A DNA stretch of 64,000 bases from Thalassotalea loyana (GTDB lineage Bacteria; Pseudomonadota; Gammaproteobacteria; Enterobacterales; Alteromonadaceae): assembly GCF_030161435.1 (NCBI RefSeq), contig NZ_BSSV01000001.1, positions 744,001-808,000 of the forward strand. The letters run 5' to 3'. The translations under genes were made by a program, and so were the position numbers. A model generated the notes under the pieces. It ran no database searches. It was given only the letters and a program-made list of their open reading frames with translations, and was not told the DNA's origin. This document shows positions 26,118-39,321 of the stretch, one piece after another (the first letter of the stretch is position 1; each line of letters starts with the position of its first letter).

Positions 26118-26921
26118 ATGACAGATATTCTAGTTGATATTAAAAATATGACGTTCAAAAGGGAAGAGCGCGCTATTTATGAAGATATCAATATATCGAT
26201 TCCTAAAGGCAAGGTTACCGCGATTATGGGACCCAGTGGAATCGGAAAAACAACGTTGTTACGACTTATTGGTGGTCAATTGAAACCGCAATCCGGTCAA
26301 ATATTGTTTGATGGACAAGATATTCCAACGTTAAGTCGTGCCAAGCTATACGACGTCAGAAAACGCATGAGTATGCTATTTCAAAGCGGTGCTTTGTTTT
26401 CGGAAATGAATGTATTTGACAACATTGCCTTCCCGATCAGGGAGCATACCCAGCTGAGTGAAGACATTATTGAAAAGATGGTGTTGATGAAACTTGAAGC
26501 GGTTGGGCTTCGAGGAGCAAAAACACTTAAACCTAGTGAATTATCAGGCGGTATGGCAAGACGAGCGGCACTTGCTCGAGCGATTGCGTTAGATCCTGAA
26601 TTGATCATGTACGATGAACCTTTTGCAGGACAAGACCCTATCTCTATGGGAGTCATTGTACGTTTGATTAAGTCTCTTAATGAAGCTTTGGGCTTAACAT
26701 CAATTGTGGTTTCACATGATGTTGCTGAAGTCATGAGTATTGCAGATTATATCTACATTATTGCCGAGCAAAAGGTAATTGGACACGGCACCGCAGAAGA
26801 AATTGCTCAAAACTCATCTGCATTAGTGCAACAGTTTGTGCAAGGTGAAGCGGATGGACCTGTACCATTCCATTTCCCAGCACAAAGTCTGAGTGAAGAC
26901 CTGATTAAGGTGGGTAAATAA
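26118..26921 (+). CDS. mlaF: Phospholipid ABC transporter ATP-binding protein MlaF
   Basis: ATPase subunit (267 residues) of the MlaFEDB complex that maintains outer-membrane lipid asymmetry by phospholipid trafficking. Walker A '[13 protein letters not shown]' (about 38-46), signature '[15 protein letters not shown]' and Walker B '[13 protein letters not shown]' are intact, with the 'VVSHDVAEV' H-loop. The C-terminal extension (about 240-267) is the segment that embraces MlaB in the E. coli complex. First gene of mlaFEDCB-ibaG-murA; its stop overlaps the mlaE ATG. A TAGAAT -10-like element is at 26066-26071, but the -35 is poor. Confidence 0.97.
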   Translation: MTDILVDIKNMTFKREERAIYEDINISIPKGKVTAIMGPSGIGKTTLLRLIGGQLKPQSGQILFDGQDIPTLSRAKLYDVRKRMSMLFQSGALFSEMNVFDNIAFPIREHTQLSEDIIEKMVLMKLEAVGLRGAKTLKPSELSGGMARRAALARAIALDPELIMYDEPFAGQDPISMGVIVRLIKSLNEALGLTSIVVSHDVAEVMSIADYIYIIAEQKVIGHGTAEEIAQNSSALVQQFVQGEADGPVPFHFPAQSLSEDLIKVGK

Positions 26922-27697
26922 TGGGCGCTATATTAAAATTAGGGCAATCAACGATTGCCTTGCTCGCAGGTCTTGGGCGTGCGGTCATTATGTTGATGTC
27001 CGCGATATTACATGTGCCAAATATTAAGCGTGGCTATCCGTTGCTCGTCAAACAGTTGTACGCAGTTGGTAGTCTGTCATTAGTCATTATTGTTGTTTCT
27101 GGTGGCTTTATTGGTATGGTGCTTGCGCTTCAAGGCTATACTATTTTGGTTGATTATGGTGCTGAAGCGAGTTTAGGCCCGATGGTTGCTTTATCGCTTT
27201 TGCGTGAGTTAGGGCCTGTCGTTGCTGCATTGCTTTTTGCTGGTCGAGCAGGCTCTTCATTAACGGCAGAAATAGGGTTAATGAAAGCGACTGAACAGTT
27301 ATCAAGTATGGAAATGATGGCGGTCGATCCGTTACGACGTGTTATTGCGCCTAGATTCTGGGCTGGCTTTATTGCTATGCCATTGCTAGCTGCGATCTTT
27401 TCAATGGTCGGCATATTAGGTGCGCATTTGGTCGGGGTCGACTGGTTGGGTGTTGATGCAGGTACATTTTGGTCAGTGATGCAATCACAAGTGGACTTTA
27501 GCAAAGATATCATGAATGGCGTGATCAAGAGTTTAGTATTTGCGTTTGTAGTGACGTGGATAGCTGTTTACAAAGGTTATGATTGTGAGCCAACGTCGGA
27601 AGGGATAAGTCGAGCAACGACATCTACTGTCGTACAATCATCGTTATTAGTTTTAGGTTTAGATTTTGTATTAACCGCATTGATGTTTGCGCGTTAG
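26921..27697 (+). CDS. mlaE: Phospholipid ABC transporter permease MlaE
   Basis: Permease of 258 residues in the MlaE/YrbE family, with an amphipathic N-terminal helix and five membrane spans. The family motif '[20 protein letters not shown]' is present around 92-111, followed by '[21 protein letters not shown]', the coupling region that contacts MlaF. Its ATG overlaps the mlaF stop. A homodimer forms the core of the Mla transporter, with MlaD above it in the periplasm. Confidence 0.97.
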   Translation: MGAILKLGQSTIALLAGLGRAVIMLMSAILHVPNIKRGYPLLVKQLYAVGSLSLVIIVVSGGFIGMVLALQGYTILVDYGAEASLGPMVALSLLRELGPVVAALLFAGRAGSSLTAEIGLMKATEQLSSMEMMAVDPLRRVIAPRFWAGFIAMPLLAAIFSMVGILGAHLVGVDWLGVDAGTFWSVMQSQVDFSKDIMNGVIKSLVFAFVVTWIAVYKGYDCEPTSEGISRATTSTVVQSSLLVLGLDFVLTALMFAR

Positions 27698-27713
27698 AGG
27701 GTTAGGTAAAGAC

Positions 27714-28184
27714 ATGGTGTCAAAGAAAATTGAATTAGTTGTAGGTCTTTTTGTTGCGCTAGGGTTAGCCGCTATTTTGGTATTGTCATTAAAAGTCGCT
27801 GACAGTGGTATATCAGGCAATGGCGAGACGTATCAGTTGTATGCAAAATTTGAAAATATAGGTGGGTTAAAAGTTCGCTCACCAATTAAAGTGGGTGGAG
27901 TAGTGATCGGCAGGGTTAGTGATATTCGTTTAGATAGCGAAGATTTCACACCGGTTGTGACGTTGGATATTTTTCAAGAATTTAACAATTTTTCGGAAGC
28001 TACCTCGGTCTCTATTTTAACATCGGGCCTATTAGGCGAACAATATTTAGGATTACAACCAGGTTTTATCGATGATTCCCTTGAAATTTTGCAACCGGGT
28101 GATTACATCGAAGATACCAAGTCAGCGCTTGTCTTAGAAGAGCTGATTGGACAGTTTTTATTTAACCAGGGAAGTGGTGATTAG
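27714..28184 (+). CDS. mlaD: Outer membrane lipid asymmetry protein MlaD
   Basis: A 156-residue MCE-domain protein: one N-terminal membrane anchor (about 6-25) and a single periplasmic MCE domain (about 37-115; 'FENIGGLKVRSPIKVGGVVIG') that forms a hexameric ring on MlaE. I start it at ATG 27714, which has AGG with 7-base spacing and gives the usual 'VSKKIELVVGLFV' N terminus; an in-frame GTG or TTG upstream would overlap mlaE. The 'TSGLLGEQYLGLQPG' segment is the pore-loop region of the family. Confidence 0.96.
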   Translation: MVSKKIELVVGLFVALGLAAILVLSLKVADSGISGNGETYQLYAKFENIGGLKVRSPIKVGGVVIGRVSDIRLDSEDFTPVVTLDIFQEFNNFSEATSVSILTSGLLGEQYLGLQPGFIDDSLEILQPGDYIEDTKSALVLEELIGQFLFNQGSGD

Positions 28185-28192
28185 AGAGTATT

Positions 28193-28849
28193 ATGAAAAA
28201 ATTAACAACTTTATTGCTTGGTGCACTTTTTAGCTTTCAGGTTTTCGCAACTGAAGTAAGCAAAGAAGACCCATACACAATGATTGAAGAGGTGGCCAAT
28301 ATCACCTTTACCCGTGTAGCCAATTCACAGAGTGAAATCCGTGCTAACCCAAATATGTTAAAGGACGTTGTGCGTGAGGAGTTAATACCTTACGTTGATT
28401 ATCGTTATGCAGCATTAAAAGTATTAGGTACTAATTTAAAGACAATTAATAAAAAGGATTTAAATGCCTTTATTCCTGTGTTTAAAGAGTATCTGATTAC
28501 CTCATATGGTCAAGTTTTCACGCTATACAACAATCAAGAGGTACGCTTTGAACCGCCTAAGCCAACGGGCAATAAAAAGATTGTAGCCGTTCAAACACTC
28601 GTTTTGGAACAAGGTAGAGAGCCAATTAGCATCGCGTTTAAAGTGCGTAAAAATCGCAAAACTAATGAGTGGCGCGCGTTTGATATGATTGCTGAAGGTG
28701 TGAGTTTATTAGACTCTAAGCAAGCTGAATTAAGTTCGCTAATTCGCCAAAAAGGACTGCCTTACGTCACCCAAATTCTTTCAGAGAAAAGCGAACAAGA
28801 TATTTCATTTAGCAATCCAGTTGAGATTCCGGGTCAAAATGCTAATTAA
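28193..28849 (+). CDS. mlaC: Periplasmic phospholipid-binding protein MlaC
   Basis: A 218-residue Tol-Tol_Ttg2-family protein with an N-terminal signal peptide (cleaved near 'VFAT', about residue 20). MlaC shuttles phospholipid between the MlaA-porin complex in the outer membrane and MlaFEDB. Visible family traits: 'IRANPNMLKDVVREELIPYVDYRYAA'-type helical start and 'KNRKTNEWRAFDMIAEGVSLL' near the end. It starts 9 bases after mlaD and overlaps the start of mlaB. Confidence 0.95.
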   Translation: MKKLTTLLLGALFSFQVFATEVSKEDPYTMIEEVANITFTRVANSQSEIRANPNMLKDVVREELIPYVDYRYAALKVLGTNLKTINKKDLNAFIPVFKEYLITSYGQVFTLYNNQEVRFEPPKPTGNKKIVAVQTLVLEQGREPISIAFKVRKNRKTNEWRAFDMIAEGVSLLDSKQAELSSLIRQKGLPYVTQILSEKSEQDISFSNPVEIPGQNAN

Positions 28850-29129
28850 TATTGAGCAAAATGAATCTAATTTTGTACTGTCTGGCGAGTTAAATCGCCA
28901 TACAGTGCCATCGATTGGAAAAAAGCACATCACACCAATGTTAACTTTCAAGCAATTCTCATTGGATTTTGCCCAGGTAACCCATTGTGATACCGCTGGT
29001 TTAGCATGGGTCTTGTTGGTGATAGAAAAAGCAAAAGCGCAACAATGTGAAATAAACTTTATTAACTTGCCTCAAGATATGGTTAAATTAGCGCAATTGA
29101 GCGCAGTTGATACTTTATTTTCTGCCTAG
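28839..29129 (+). CDS. mlaB: STAS-domain protein MlaB
   Basis: A 96-residue cytoplasmic STAS-domain protein, the regulatory subunit that binds MlaF and supports its ATPase activity. The STAS phosphorylation-site-like motif reads 'HCDTAGLAWVLLVIE', with the conserved Thr in place of the usual Ser, as in E. coli MlaB. The ATG at 28839 lies within the last codons of mlaC (11-base overlap); a TTG at 28821 is an alternative that would add six residues. Sequence conservation of MlaB is low, so operon position helps. Confidence 0.9.
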   Translation: MLINIEQNESNFVLSGELNRHTVPSIGKKHITPMLTFKQFSLDFAQVTHCDTAGLAWVLLVIEKAKAQQCEINFINLPQDMVKLAQLSAVDTLFSA

Positions 29130-29152
29130 TGAAATAAATTAGAGGAATTGTT

Positions 29153-30690
<1,538 letters not shown>

Positions 30691-30717
30691 TTGTCACAGT
30701 ACAAGATGATGTAATCG

Positions 30718-30752
30718 AAAAGCCTTAAATCAGAGATGATTTAAGGCTTTTT
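30718..30752 (+). terminator. Rho-independent terminator of the mla-murA operon
   Basis: Perfect 15-bp stem, with core GCCTTAAATCA / TGATTTAAGGC, flanked by A's and five T's, loop GAGA, 28 bases after the murA stop. Confidence 0.95.
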
Positions 30753-30845
30753 CATTGTTACGTCCATTTAAACCATAACTCTCGCTTTACATAACTAGCC
30801 TAACACGTTAATTTTTAAAGGTTGTTTAACAAATTTAGCTACAGT

Positions 30846-32420
30846 ATGTATACGCGTTATTTCGGTTTTGAAGAAATCCCTTTTTCGATAGCACCTAACC
30901 CTCACTTTCTCTACATGAGTGAAAGGCACAAAGAGGCGTTGGCGCACTTAAGCTATGGCTTAGGCGAAACAGGGGGCTTTGTACTACTTACAGGAGAGGT
31001 TGGCACAGGTAAAACTACTGTTAGCCGCTGTTTGCTAGAGCAACTTGGTGATGACACACAGGTTGCGTTTATTCTCAACCCCGCGCTTTCGGCTTTTGAG
31101 TTATTAGCAACTATTTGTGATGAATTGAAGATTCGTTACCGAAAAACAGGCGCTACGTTAAAAACGCTGACTGACAAAATTAGTCAAAAGCTCTTGAAAA
31201 ACCATGAAAATGATATCAACACCGTGTTGATTATCGATGAAGCTCAACACCTACAAGCAGATGTTTTAGAACAATTGCGTTTATTGACAAATTTAGAAAC
31301 GAACACCAAAAAGTTAATGCAGGTGATTTTAATTGGTCAACCTGAATTACAACAACTTTTGCAACGTCAAGACCTAAGGCAACTTGCGCAAAGGATCACG
31401 GCACGGTATCACTTGCTGCCGCTGACAAAACAAGAGGTCAAACATTATATTGAGCACCGGTTATCCGTGGTCGGTTGTCAGCAAGCGTTATTTACGTCTA
31501 ACGCTTTATCAACTATTCACCAACTTTCTAAGGGAATTCCCAGGTTAATTAATCTGCTATGTGATCGTGCATTGCTTGGTGCTTATGGCTTAGGTAAGCA
31601 ACAAGTTGACAGAAAAATGGTTTTGGTCGCGTCTAAAGAGGCTTTAGGTATTGAATATCAACCGAAAGCTTGGTGGCAGAACAGAGCTGTATTGTTCGGT
31701 ACAGCTGTTTTAGTCCTTTGTGGTGCGGTAACGATAGGCACCGTGATCGGACAATCACGCAATAATGAACAAACCGCAGTCAATGTCGTTAGTAGCGAGA
31801 CAGTAAAAAAGGACATTGTCGTCGATCATCAAGCTAATCAGCACTTCTCTTCAAATATTGTCGACTTACTTGGCCAATGGCGAATAGTACTAGACGAAGA
31901 AATAACTGAGCCGTGTGACGTTGCAGGAGAATATTTATTGGATTGTCATTGGTTTAAAGGCAATGTGACTGCACTAAAACAGTTAGGGTACCCTGCCTCA
32001 ATGCAGTTTGTTGACGAATATGGGGCTGCTTTTTATGGTAACTTTATTGGTACGAATAAAGGCCAAATTATTGTTGATTTTAATGGACAGCAGGAGCAAC
32101 TCGATAACGAGTGGCTAGCAAAGTATTGGCAAGGTGCAGCACTCATTTTTTGGCAAGCGCCAAGTATTAATGGAGAGTTCATACAATCAATCGATGCAAG
32201 CAGTGAACTTATTTTAATTCAATGGTTAGAAGATCAATTGGCTAACAAGCAAAAAAGGCCAGCGCGAATCGTTAGCTCATTTGATCAACTCCTGAGTAAC
32301 CAATTGCAACAATTTCAACAATCACAAGGCATCATGGTATCATCGGGTGCAAATACCCAAACGGTTATGCTGTTAGCGAACCAAGCATCGCAAGGCATGC
32401 CTGTTTTTATCGAGAAATAG
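30846..32420 (+). CDS. gspA: ExeA/GspA-type ATPase of type II secretion
   Basis: A 524-residue inner-membrane AAA ATPase. N-terminal 'YFGFEEIPFSIAPNPHFLY' and 'LLTGEVGTGKTTVSRCLL' (Walker A, about 48-56) are diagnostic of ExeA/MshM-type ATPases; Walker B reads 'VLIIDEAQHL'. One membrane span follows at about 285-305 and then a periplasmic part that includes a peptidoglycan-binding-like region near 450-520 ('SSFDQLLSNQLQQFQQSQG'). ExeA with ExeB inserts the secretin ExeD through peptidoglycan in Aeromonas. The start is taken at ATG 30846; a TTG at 30822 is possible, but no clear SD supports either. The other gsp genes are not in the window. The gspB gene 7 bases downstream supports the T2SS assignment over MSHA. 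Confidence 0.88.
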   Translation: MYTRYFGFEEIPFSIAPNPHFLYMSERHKEALAHLSYGLGETGGFVLLTGEVGTGKTTVSRCLLEQLGDDTQVAFILNPALSAFELLATICDELKIRYRKTGATLKTLTDKISQKLLKNHENDINTVLIIDEAQHLQADVLEQLRLLTNLETNTKKLMQVILIGQPELQQLLQRQDLRQLAQRITARYHLLPLTKQEVKHYIEHRLSVVGCQQALFTSNALSTIHQLSKGIPRLINLLCDRALLGAYGLGKQQVDRKMVLVASKEALGIEYQPKAWWQNRAVLFGTAVLVLCGAVTIGTVIGQSRNNEQTAVNVVSSETVKKDIVVDHQANQHFSSNIVDLLGQWRIVLDEEITEPCDVAGEYLLDCHWFKGNVTALKQLGYPASMQFVDEYGAAFYGNFIGTNKGQIIVDFNGQQEQLDNEWLAKYWQGAALIFWQAPSINGEFIQSIDASSELILIQWLEDQLANKQKRPARIVSSFDQLLSNQLQQFQQSQGIMVSSGANTQTVMLLANQASQGMPVFIEK

Positions 32421-32427
32421 TCTAACT

Positions 32428-33258
32428 ATGTCATATATTCTGGACGCGTTGAAAAAACAGCAAGGTGATTCTTCAACGGCAAATCAACAAGCGGTTAACT
32501 TTCAAACTTCAGCTCCTGCGCCTTCTTCAAATATGTTGTTATGGGGAGTGTTGCTTACGGCAGCGATATTTTTGGCGCTACTCGCTGGTTTTTGGATGGG
32601 GCAGCAAACAACTAACCCACAAGTGATGAATGCTCCTACTAGCAAAATACAAGTGCAAAGCGCTCAAACAATAACTGCACAAGGGAGTGGGGAAGAAAGC
32701 TCTCAAGAAAACGCGTCAACTTCCCAGGTTAGGGCACCTAAGCCACTTCAAGGAGCAGAGCGTTATTTTCAAGCACCGCCTCAAGAAAAAGCTTCATCAC
32801 AGGCTAAACAGGACGAAACCTCGGAAAGTAAACCATTAATTTTAGGTGCTAATACTGATCGCGTATTTGAAAATGGTGAGTTGAAATCGCCGTCAGCGCC
32901 TAAGGCAGAAGAACCGCTTGAGGGCATCTCACCAAGTTTATTGGCCAAGTTTGAAGCGGCAGTCAGTGATACGCCAATAGAGGAAGTTGAGCGTCAATCA
33001 GCACCGGCATCAGAGTCAAGTCTTCAGGATATTTCCCAGTTGCCGATAGCAACGCAGAATTCAATTACGCCGTTTGCTTTTGATATGCATATTTATCAAA
33101 GTAATAATCAAGGCTGGGTCAAGGTTGATGGTAAAGAGTATTATGAAGGCGAGGCTCTACCTAATGGTGTCATCATAAGAGCCATTGAACCTCAACAAGT
33201 CATTATGAGTTTCAATGGCTACCGTTTTTCAATGGGCGCGTTAACTGCCTGGCAGTAA
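32428..33258 (+). CDS. gspB: General secretion pathway protein B
   Basis: A 276-residue bitopic protein with the typical GspB/ExeB start 'MSYILDALKKQQGD', one membrane span (about 37-56), a long low-complexity Ser/Gln/Pro-rich linker and a compact C-terminal T2SSB domain (about 212-276; 'WVKVDGKEYYEGEALPNGV' and 'VIMSFNGYRFSM'). GspB partners GspA in assembling the T2SS secretin. It follows gspA by 7 bases and has no terminator of its own before the convergent HD-GYP gene. Confidence 0.9.
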   Translation: MSYILDALKKQQGDSSTANQQAVNFQTSAPAPSSNMLLWGVLLTAAIFLALLAGFWMGQQTTNPQVMNAPTSKIQVQSAQTITAQGSGEESSQENASTSQVRAPKPLQGAERYFQAPPQEKASSQAKQDETSESKPLILGANTDRVFENGELKSPSAPKAEEPLEGISPSLLAKFEAAVSDTPIEEVERQSAPASESSLQDISQLPIATQNSITPFAFDMHIYQSNNQGWVKVDGKEYYEGEALPNGVIIRAIEPQQVIMSFNGYRFSMGALTAWQ

Positions 33259-33278
33259 GCTAAAAACTTCTATATGGT

Positions 33279-34502
33279 TTAACTCATAAATGCGTTTTTG
33301 AAGAAGTTAAGTAAGTTGAGGTTAAAGTCTTCAGGCCTTACACATGAATCAATTTGATCATCGTATTTAGGTTTGGCTAAATCAATGTCTTCAACAGCAA
33401 TGTTTTGCTTTAGTCTTGTATTATAAAAGACACGAACAATAGGCTTTAATGGTTTATTTTTGTTAAGCCCTGAAATCAATCCGACTTTACCACTCGTTAG
33501 TTTTACTAAGGTACCAACTGGATATAAGCCAAGTGATTGAATGAATTTCTCTACTAAGCCGTTATCATAACTTTCTTTGGAATCTTTGATGAGATTTTTA
33601 AATGCTTGAATAGGGTGCATGCCAGCTTTATAGACACGATCAGCCGTCATGGCATCATAACTATCAACAATCGCTATCATTCGGTCAAATATGCTGATAT
33701 CTTCCGCTGCCAATCCGAACGGGTAACCTTTACCATCGAGTCGTTCATGATGAGTTGCAATTAAACTCAGCGCTATATCAGGAACACCGTCCATTGTTTT
33801 GACAACTTCTAGACCTTTGATGACATGACCCTTCATTACATCATACTCTTCGCTAGTTAGCCTACCGGGTTTGTTTAATACATTGTCAGGTATCAACACT
33901 TTACCGATATCATGAAGAAAGGCACCAAGTGCTAACTGTTCAATAATCTTTTTGTCATAAGACATATGCTTGGCGAAAATACTAATAAGAACGGCAACGT
34001 TTAATGAGTGTTCGACTAAGTATTCGTCTTTCATTCTGATGCGAGACATACACGACAGCGCATCTTGATTTCGGAAAATCGAATCTACAATCGCATCGGT
34101 TGTTTGGCTTACTTCGGCGATGTCGATGTCTTTACTTTCAGTGATACTCGTTAAAATTTTACCTTGAAGATCTTTAGCGTTGTTATAAAGCTTTACCGCT
34201 TTATTCATTTCAGCATCTAATGGGACCTTTCTCTCGTGATGATCTTCTTCTACTTCAGTTTCTATCTCAGTTTCGGCAACGTCAAAATCTATCGGTTTTG
34301 ATGCGTGTTTAGATTTATCCATGTCGATAAAAATAAACTTAACGCCTGATTTTTTTAACTTTTTTAACGTTTTATCAGATGAGACAAAGCCTTCAGACTT
34401 TACGGTGAGTTGGGTTTTGGGGTTGATCACTGAGACGACATACATGCCCATCTCAACGTCATTTATCGCAATTTTTTCTAAATCTTGTGTTGTATCAGTC
34501 AT
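33279..34502 (-). CDS. HD-GYP domain cyclic-di-GMP phosphodiesterase
   Basis: A 407-residue cytoplasmic protein with an N-terminal DUF3391 region (about 1-130) and an HD-GYP domain (about 140-330). The catalytic signature is complete: 'HSLNVAVLI', 'FLHDIGKVLIP' (HD), 'HHERLDGKGYP' (the HHExxDGxGYP form) and 'DSYDAMTADRVY'. Such proteins hydrolyse c-di-GMP to pGpG or GMP and lower biofilm formation. No receiver domain or membrane span is visible, so the input signal is unknown. The gene is convergent with gspB and follows leuD by about 50 bases. Confidence 0.92.
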   Translation of the reverse strand: MTDTTQDLEKIAINDVEMGMYVVSVINPKTQLTVKSEGFVSSDKTLKKLKKSGVKFIFIDMDKSKHASKPIDFDVAETEIETEVEEDHHERKVPLDAEMNKAVKLYNNAKDLQGKILTSITESKDIDIAEVSQTTDAIVDSIFRNQDALSCMSRIRMKDEYLVEHSLNVAVLISIFAKHMSYDKKIIEQLALGAFLHDIGKVLIPDNVLNKPGRLTSEEYDVMKGHVIKGLEVVKTMDGVPDIALSLIATHHERLDGKGYPFGLAAEDISIFDRMIAIVDSYDAMTADRVYKAGMHPIQAFKNLIKDSKESYDNGLVEKFIQSLGLYPVGTLVKLTSGKVGLISGLNKNKPLKPIVRVFYNTRLKQNIAVEDIDLAKPKYDDQIDSCVRPEDFNLNLLNFFKNAFMS

Positions 34503-34520
34503 GTCTTAAAGCTGCAAATA

Positions 34521-34539
34521 GAGCCCCAAATCGGGGCTC
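34521..34539 (-). terminator. Hairpin after leuD, weak terminator
   Basis: Stem GAGCCCC / GGGGCTC (34521-34527 and 34533-34539), loop AAATC. The minus-strand sequence that follows is TATTTG, a poor T-run. It lies between the leuD stop and the HD-GYP start. Confidence 0.6.
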
Positions 34540-34551
34540 GTCATTAAAATT

Positions 34552-35148
34552 TTACTGCCAAGACGCTAAGCTCTCCTCATAATTCTCAATTAAGTCGAGC
34601 TTTTGTAGCGTCCAGCCGACACTGTCTATACCGTTCGCAAGGCAATACTGGTGAAATTCGTCTAATGAAAAAGCATAGCTTTTGTTACCAGCGACAACGG
34701 TGTTTTTTTCTAAATCTACTGTTAAGTGTAGCGAACCTTGCTGAGTTTGCTCAAATAGCGATTGAATTTCATCTTCCGATAAAATAACGGGTAATACGCC
34801 AATATTGATGCAATTAGCATAAAATATGTCGGCAAAGCTTGGCGCTATTATAACTTCAAAACCATATTCTTGTAGTGCCCAAGGTGCATGTTCACGTGAA
34901 GAACCACAGCCAAAATTTTCTCTGGCAAGTAAAATACTCGCTCCCTGATAAACATCACTATTTAGAATAAAATCAGGATTGTTTTCTAACCCATGGTCAT
35001 CAAGGTAGCGCCAATCATGAAATAAATGGGTACCAAAACCCACGCGTTCAGTTTTTTGTAAAAACTGCTTAGGGATGATTTGGTCAGTATCAACGTTCGC
35101 AATATCAAGTGGTACAACTAACCCTTGATGTGTCGTAAATTTTTTCAT
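34552..35148 (-). CDS. leuD: 3-isopropylmalate dehydratase small subunit LeuD
   Basis: A 198-residue swivel-domain subunit of isopropylmalate isomerase, which with LeuC converts 2-isopropylmalate to 3-isopropylmalate. The family start '[22 protein letters not shown]' and the substrate-binding '[20 protein letters not shown]' loop are intact. It follows leuC by 3 bases and ends the leuABCD operon. Length and sequence are typical. Confidence 0.98.
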   Translation of the reverse strand: MKKFTTHQGLVVPLDIANVDTDQIIPKQFLQKTERVGFGTHLFHDWRYLDDHGLENNPDFILNSDVYQGASILLARENFGCGSSREHAPWALQEYGFEVIIAPSFADIFYANCINIGVLPVILSEDEIQSLFEQTQQGSLHLTVDLEKNTVVAGNKSYAFSLDEFHQYCLANGIDSVGWTLQKLDLIENYEESLASWQ

Positions 35149-35151
35149 TTT

Positions 35152-36555
35152 TTAATCCTTTACTTGTGCTAGATCAACAAATCGACCATGTATTGCAGCT
35201 GCTGCAGCCATCTCTGGGCTGACTAGGTGTGTTCTACTACCTCGACCTTGACGCCCTTCAAAGTTTCGGTTTGATGTTGAAGCACAGCGGTCACCTGCGG
35301 ATAGTTTGTCATCATTCATGCCTAAACACATTGAGCAACCGGGTAATCGCCATTCAAAACCAGCATCGATAAAGATCTGCGCCAATCCCTCTTCTTCTGC
35401 TTGTGCTCGAACACGATAGGAGCCTGGTACAACAATCGCATCCACAGCGTCACTAACTTTTTTACCTTTTGCAATCGATGCGGCAGCACGTAAGTCTTCG
35501 ATACGAGAGTTAGTACATGAGCCAATAAAAACTTTGTTTACACTGATATCGGTAATCTTAGTGCCTGCTTTTAACCCCATATACTTCAATGCATTGACAC
35601 AAGATTCTTGTTCGACTGGATCACTAAAGTCTTCAGGCGCAGGGACAGAACCATCGACTTCAATTACTTGACCTGGTGTTGTTCCCCACGTTACCTGAGC
35701 TTTGATATCGCTACCTTTTAAAACTAACGTCTCGTCAAATGTTGCATTATCGTCTGACTTAAGCGTTTTCCACTGTTCAACCGCTTGATGCCAGTCATCG
35801 TCCTTTGGTGCGTACTCTTTACCTGCTAAGTAATCGAAAGTTGTTTGGTCAGGTGCTATTAAGCCAGCTTTAGCACCAAATTCGATACTCATATTACAAA
35901 TCGTCATGCGCTGTTCCATAGAAAGGTTTGTAATACCTTCTCCGCAGTACTCCACAACAAAGCCTGTCGCCCCAGCACTTCCCGTTTTACCGATAATAGC
36001 CAAGATAATATCTTTGGCACTTATTCCTGGATTAACCGGGCCTTGAATCTCTATTTTCATGGTTTTGGCTTTTGTTTGACGAAGCGTTTGAGTCGCTAAA
36101 ACATGTTCTACTTCCGATGTGCCAATACCAAAAGCTAATGCCCCAAATGCGCCATGTGTTGCGGTATGAGAATCACCACAAACAATCACTTGCCCTGGTT
36201 GTGTAATACCAAGCTCAGGCCCCATTACGTGGACAATACCTTGGTTTTTATGGCCCATGCCAAATAATTGAATACCGAATGCGTTGCAGTTTTTTTCTAA
36301 GGTACGTAATTGGTTTGCTGCACCTTCACCTGCTGCATCGATTTCAACGGAGCGTGTTGAAATGTTGTGGTCCATCGTTGCTATCGTTTTTTCCGGACGA
36401 CGCACTGGACGGTTGTGAAAAGCTAAATTAGCGAATGCCTGTGGAGACGTCACTTCATGAATCAAGTGACGATCGACATAAATTAATGGTGTTTCACCCA
36501 CTTTGTCTTCGACTAAATGGCGTTGCCATAATTTTTCATATAAGGTCGTTGCCAT
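35152..36555 (-). CDS. leuC: 3-isopropylmalate dehydratase large subunit LeuC
   Basis: A 467-residue aconitase-family subunit that carries a [4Fe-4S] cluster. The three cluster cysteines are in '[14 protein letters not shown]' and in '[11 protein letters not shown]' (CxxC). N-terminal '[15 protein letters not shown]' and '[17 protein letters not shown]' are typical. It starts 3 bases after leuB and ends 3 bases before leuD, so the genes are closely packed. Confidence 0.98.
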   Translation of the reverse strand: MATTLYEKLWQRHLVEDKVGETPLIYVDRHLIHEVTSPQAFANLAFHNRPVRRPEKTIATMDHNISTRSVEIDAAGEGAANQLRTLEKNCNAFGIQLFGMGHKNQGIVHVMGPELGITQPGQVIVCGDSHTATHGAFGALAFGIGTSEVEHVLATQTLRQTKAKTMKIEIQGPVNPGISAKDIILAIIGKTGSAGATGFVVEYCGEGITNLSMEQRMTICNMSIEFGAKAGLIAPDQTTFDYLAGKEYAPKDDDWHQAVEQWKTLKSDDNATFDETLVLKGSDIKAQVTWGTTPGQVIEVDGSVPAPEDFSDPVEQESCVNALKYMGLKAGTKITDISVNKVFIGSCTNSRIEDLRAAASIAKGKKVSDAVDAIVVPGSYRVRAQAEEEGLAQIFIDAGFEWRLPGCSMCLGMNDDKLSAGDRCASTSNRNFEGRQGRGSRTHLVSPEMAAAAAIHGRFVDLAQVKD

Positions 36556-36557
36556 GA

Positions 36558-37670
<1,113 letters not shown>

Positions 37671-37677
37671 TTATTAA

Positions 37678-39237
37678 TTAAATACTTTGTTGTTTTTGTT
37701 GGCGTTCTTCACGTAAATTGGCTATTTTTTTAGCTCGCTCTATCGCGTTTAGTGAAGAGATAAGTGCCTGACCTGATGCTTCAATAACATCAGTACCGAT
37801 GCCATAACCGTGAAAATTTCTGCCTTGCCATTTAACAACGATATTTGCTTGGCCAAGACCATCTTCTCCGGCACCTTTGTTAGATATTTTGTAGTCTGCA
37901 ACCTCAACCGGATAATCGACGCATTGCTTAATTGCTTGATATAAAGCGTCTACTGGACCGTTTCCAGTAGCAGATTGCGTGGCTGTGTCGTCGCCAACTT
38001 TTAACATCACACCCGCTGTCGCAAATTGGCCACTACCTGACTGAACGTTAATTTGCTCGATCTGGAAGTGGTCTGCACTGTCTTGTTGTTGAATGTTAAA
38101 CAATAACGCTTCTAAATCATCGTCGAACACTTGGCCTTTTTTGTCTGCTAATTTCAAGAAATCTTGGTAAAGCGTATCCAAATCAAAATCACTTTCTTGA
38201 TAACCTAAACTTTCCATGCGATGTTTTATAACGTGTCGACCAGAACGTGATGTCAGGTTTAATTTGGTTTTGCTAATACCGACACTCTCAGGTGTCATAA
38301 TTTCGTAAGTATTGCTTGCCTTCAACATTCCATCTTGGTGGATGCCAGAAGAGTGGCTAAAGGCGTTGCTGCCAACAATGGCTTTGTTCGGCTGAACTGG
38401 CATATTGCACAAATGGCTTACTAATTTAGAAGTCTTGGCTATTTCTTGATGATGGATATTCGTATTTACGCTCAGTAAGTCTTGGCGTGTTTTGATGATC
38501 ATCGCTATTTCTTCTAACGAACAGTTGCCGGCACGCTCACCAATGCCATTAATGGTACATTCAACTTGTCGTGCTCCGGCACTAACGGCTGCCATTGAAT
38601 TGGCGACAGCTAATCCTAAGTCGTTATGACAGTGGACTGAAATAATTGCCTGATCGATGTTTGGCACGCGATTAAATAATTGAGTGATGATGCCACCAAA
38701 TTCATGCGGTAACGTATAGCCTACCGTGTCAGGGATATTAATAGTCGATGCGCCAGCTTTAATTGCTTGCTCTACCATGCGACACAAATTGTCAATGGGC
38801 GTTCTGCCAGCATCTTCACATGAAAACTCGACATCATCGGTGAATCGTCTAGCGTATTTCACTGCGTGGATTGCCATAGCTTCCACGTCTTGAAAATCCT
38901 TTCGCAACTTCTGTTGGACATGAACATCAGATGTCGAGATAAACGTATGGATGCGAAATTGGTCGGCAACACTTAATGCATCAGCACAGGCTTTAATATC
39001 CGCTTCAACGGCACGAGAAAGGCCACAGACGATTGAATTTTTAACCGTTTTTGCAATTTGCTGTACTGAATTGAAATCACCGGGTGATGAAACAGGAAAA
39101 CCAGCTTCAATGATATCTACGCCAAGTCGTTCTATCGCTTGTGCGATCTGTAGTTTTTCATTAACTGATAAGCTTGCAGTAAGCGCTTGCTCACCGTCTC
39201 TAAGCGTTGTATCAAATATTATAACCTTGTTGTCCAT
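37678..39237 (-). CDS. leuA: 2-isopropylmalate synthase LeuA
   Basis: A 519-residue enzyme that condenses acetyl-CoA with 2-oxoisovalerate, the first step of leucine synthesis. An N-terminal TIM barrel with '[19 protein letters not shown]' and '[19 protein letters not shown]' metal-binding motifs is followed by a C-terminal leucine-binding regulatory domain (about 390-510). Two adjacent ATG codons exist; the second (39237) has GGAA at 7-base spacing and matches the E. coli start, the first (39240) is possible. Upstream are a leader peptide and a terminator, so the operon is controlled by attenuation as well as feedback. Confidence 0.97.
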   Translation of the reverse strand: MDNKVIIFDTTLRDGEQALTASLSVNEKLQIAQAIERLGVDIIEAGFPVSSPGDFNSVQQIAKTVKNSIVCGLSRAVEADIKACADALSVADQFRIHTFISTSDVHVQQKLRKDFQDVEAMAIHAVKYARRFTDDVEFSCEDAGRTPIDNLCRMVEQAIKAGASTINIPDTVGYTLPHEFGGIITQLFNRVPNIDQAIISVHCHNDLGLAVANSMAAVSAGARQVECTINGIGERAGNCSLEEIAMIIKTRQDLLSVNTNIHHQEIAKTSKLVSHLCNMPVQPNKAIVGSNAFSHSSGIHQDGMLKASNTYEIMTPESVGISKTKLNLTSRSGRHVIKHRMESLGYQESDFDLDTLYQDFLKLADKKGQVFDDDLEALLFNIQQQDSADHFQIEQINVQSGSGQFATAGVMLKVGDDTATQSATGNGPVDALYQAIKQCVDYPVEVADYKISNKGAGEDGLGQANIVVKWQGRNFHGYGIGTDVIEASGQALISSLNAIERAKKIANLREERQQKQQSI

Positions 39238-39272
39238 CATTAAGTTCCAAGTTGGCGAATTAATGCAGGCAT

Positions 39273-39303
39273 AAAAAAACCCGCGATAATTGGCGCGGGT
39301 TTT
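39273..39303 (-). terminator. Attenuator terminator of the leu operon
   Basis: On the minus strand AAAA-CCCGCG ... CGCGGG-TTTTTTT (stem 39294-39299 with 39280-39285, 8-base loop). It lies between the leader peptide stop (39322) and leuA, the position of a transcription attenuator. Confidence 0.87.
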
Positions 39304-39321
39304 AGGTAATTTGATTTTTAA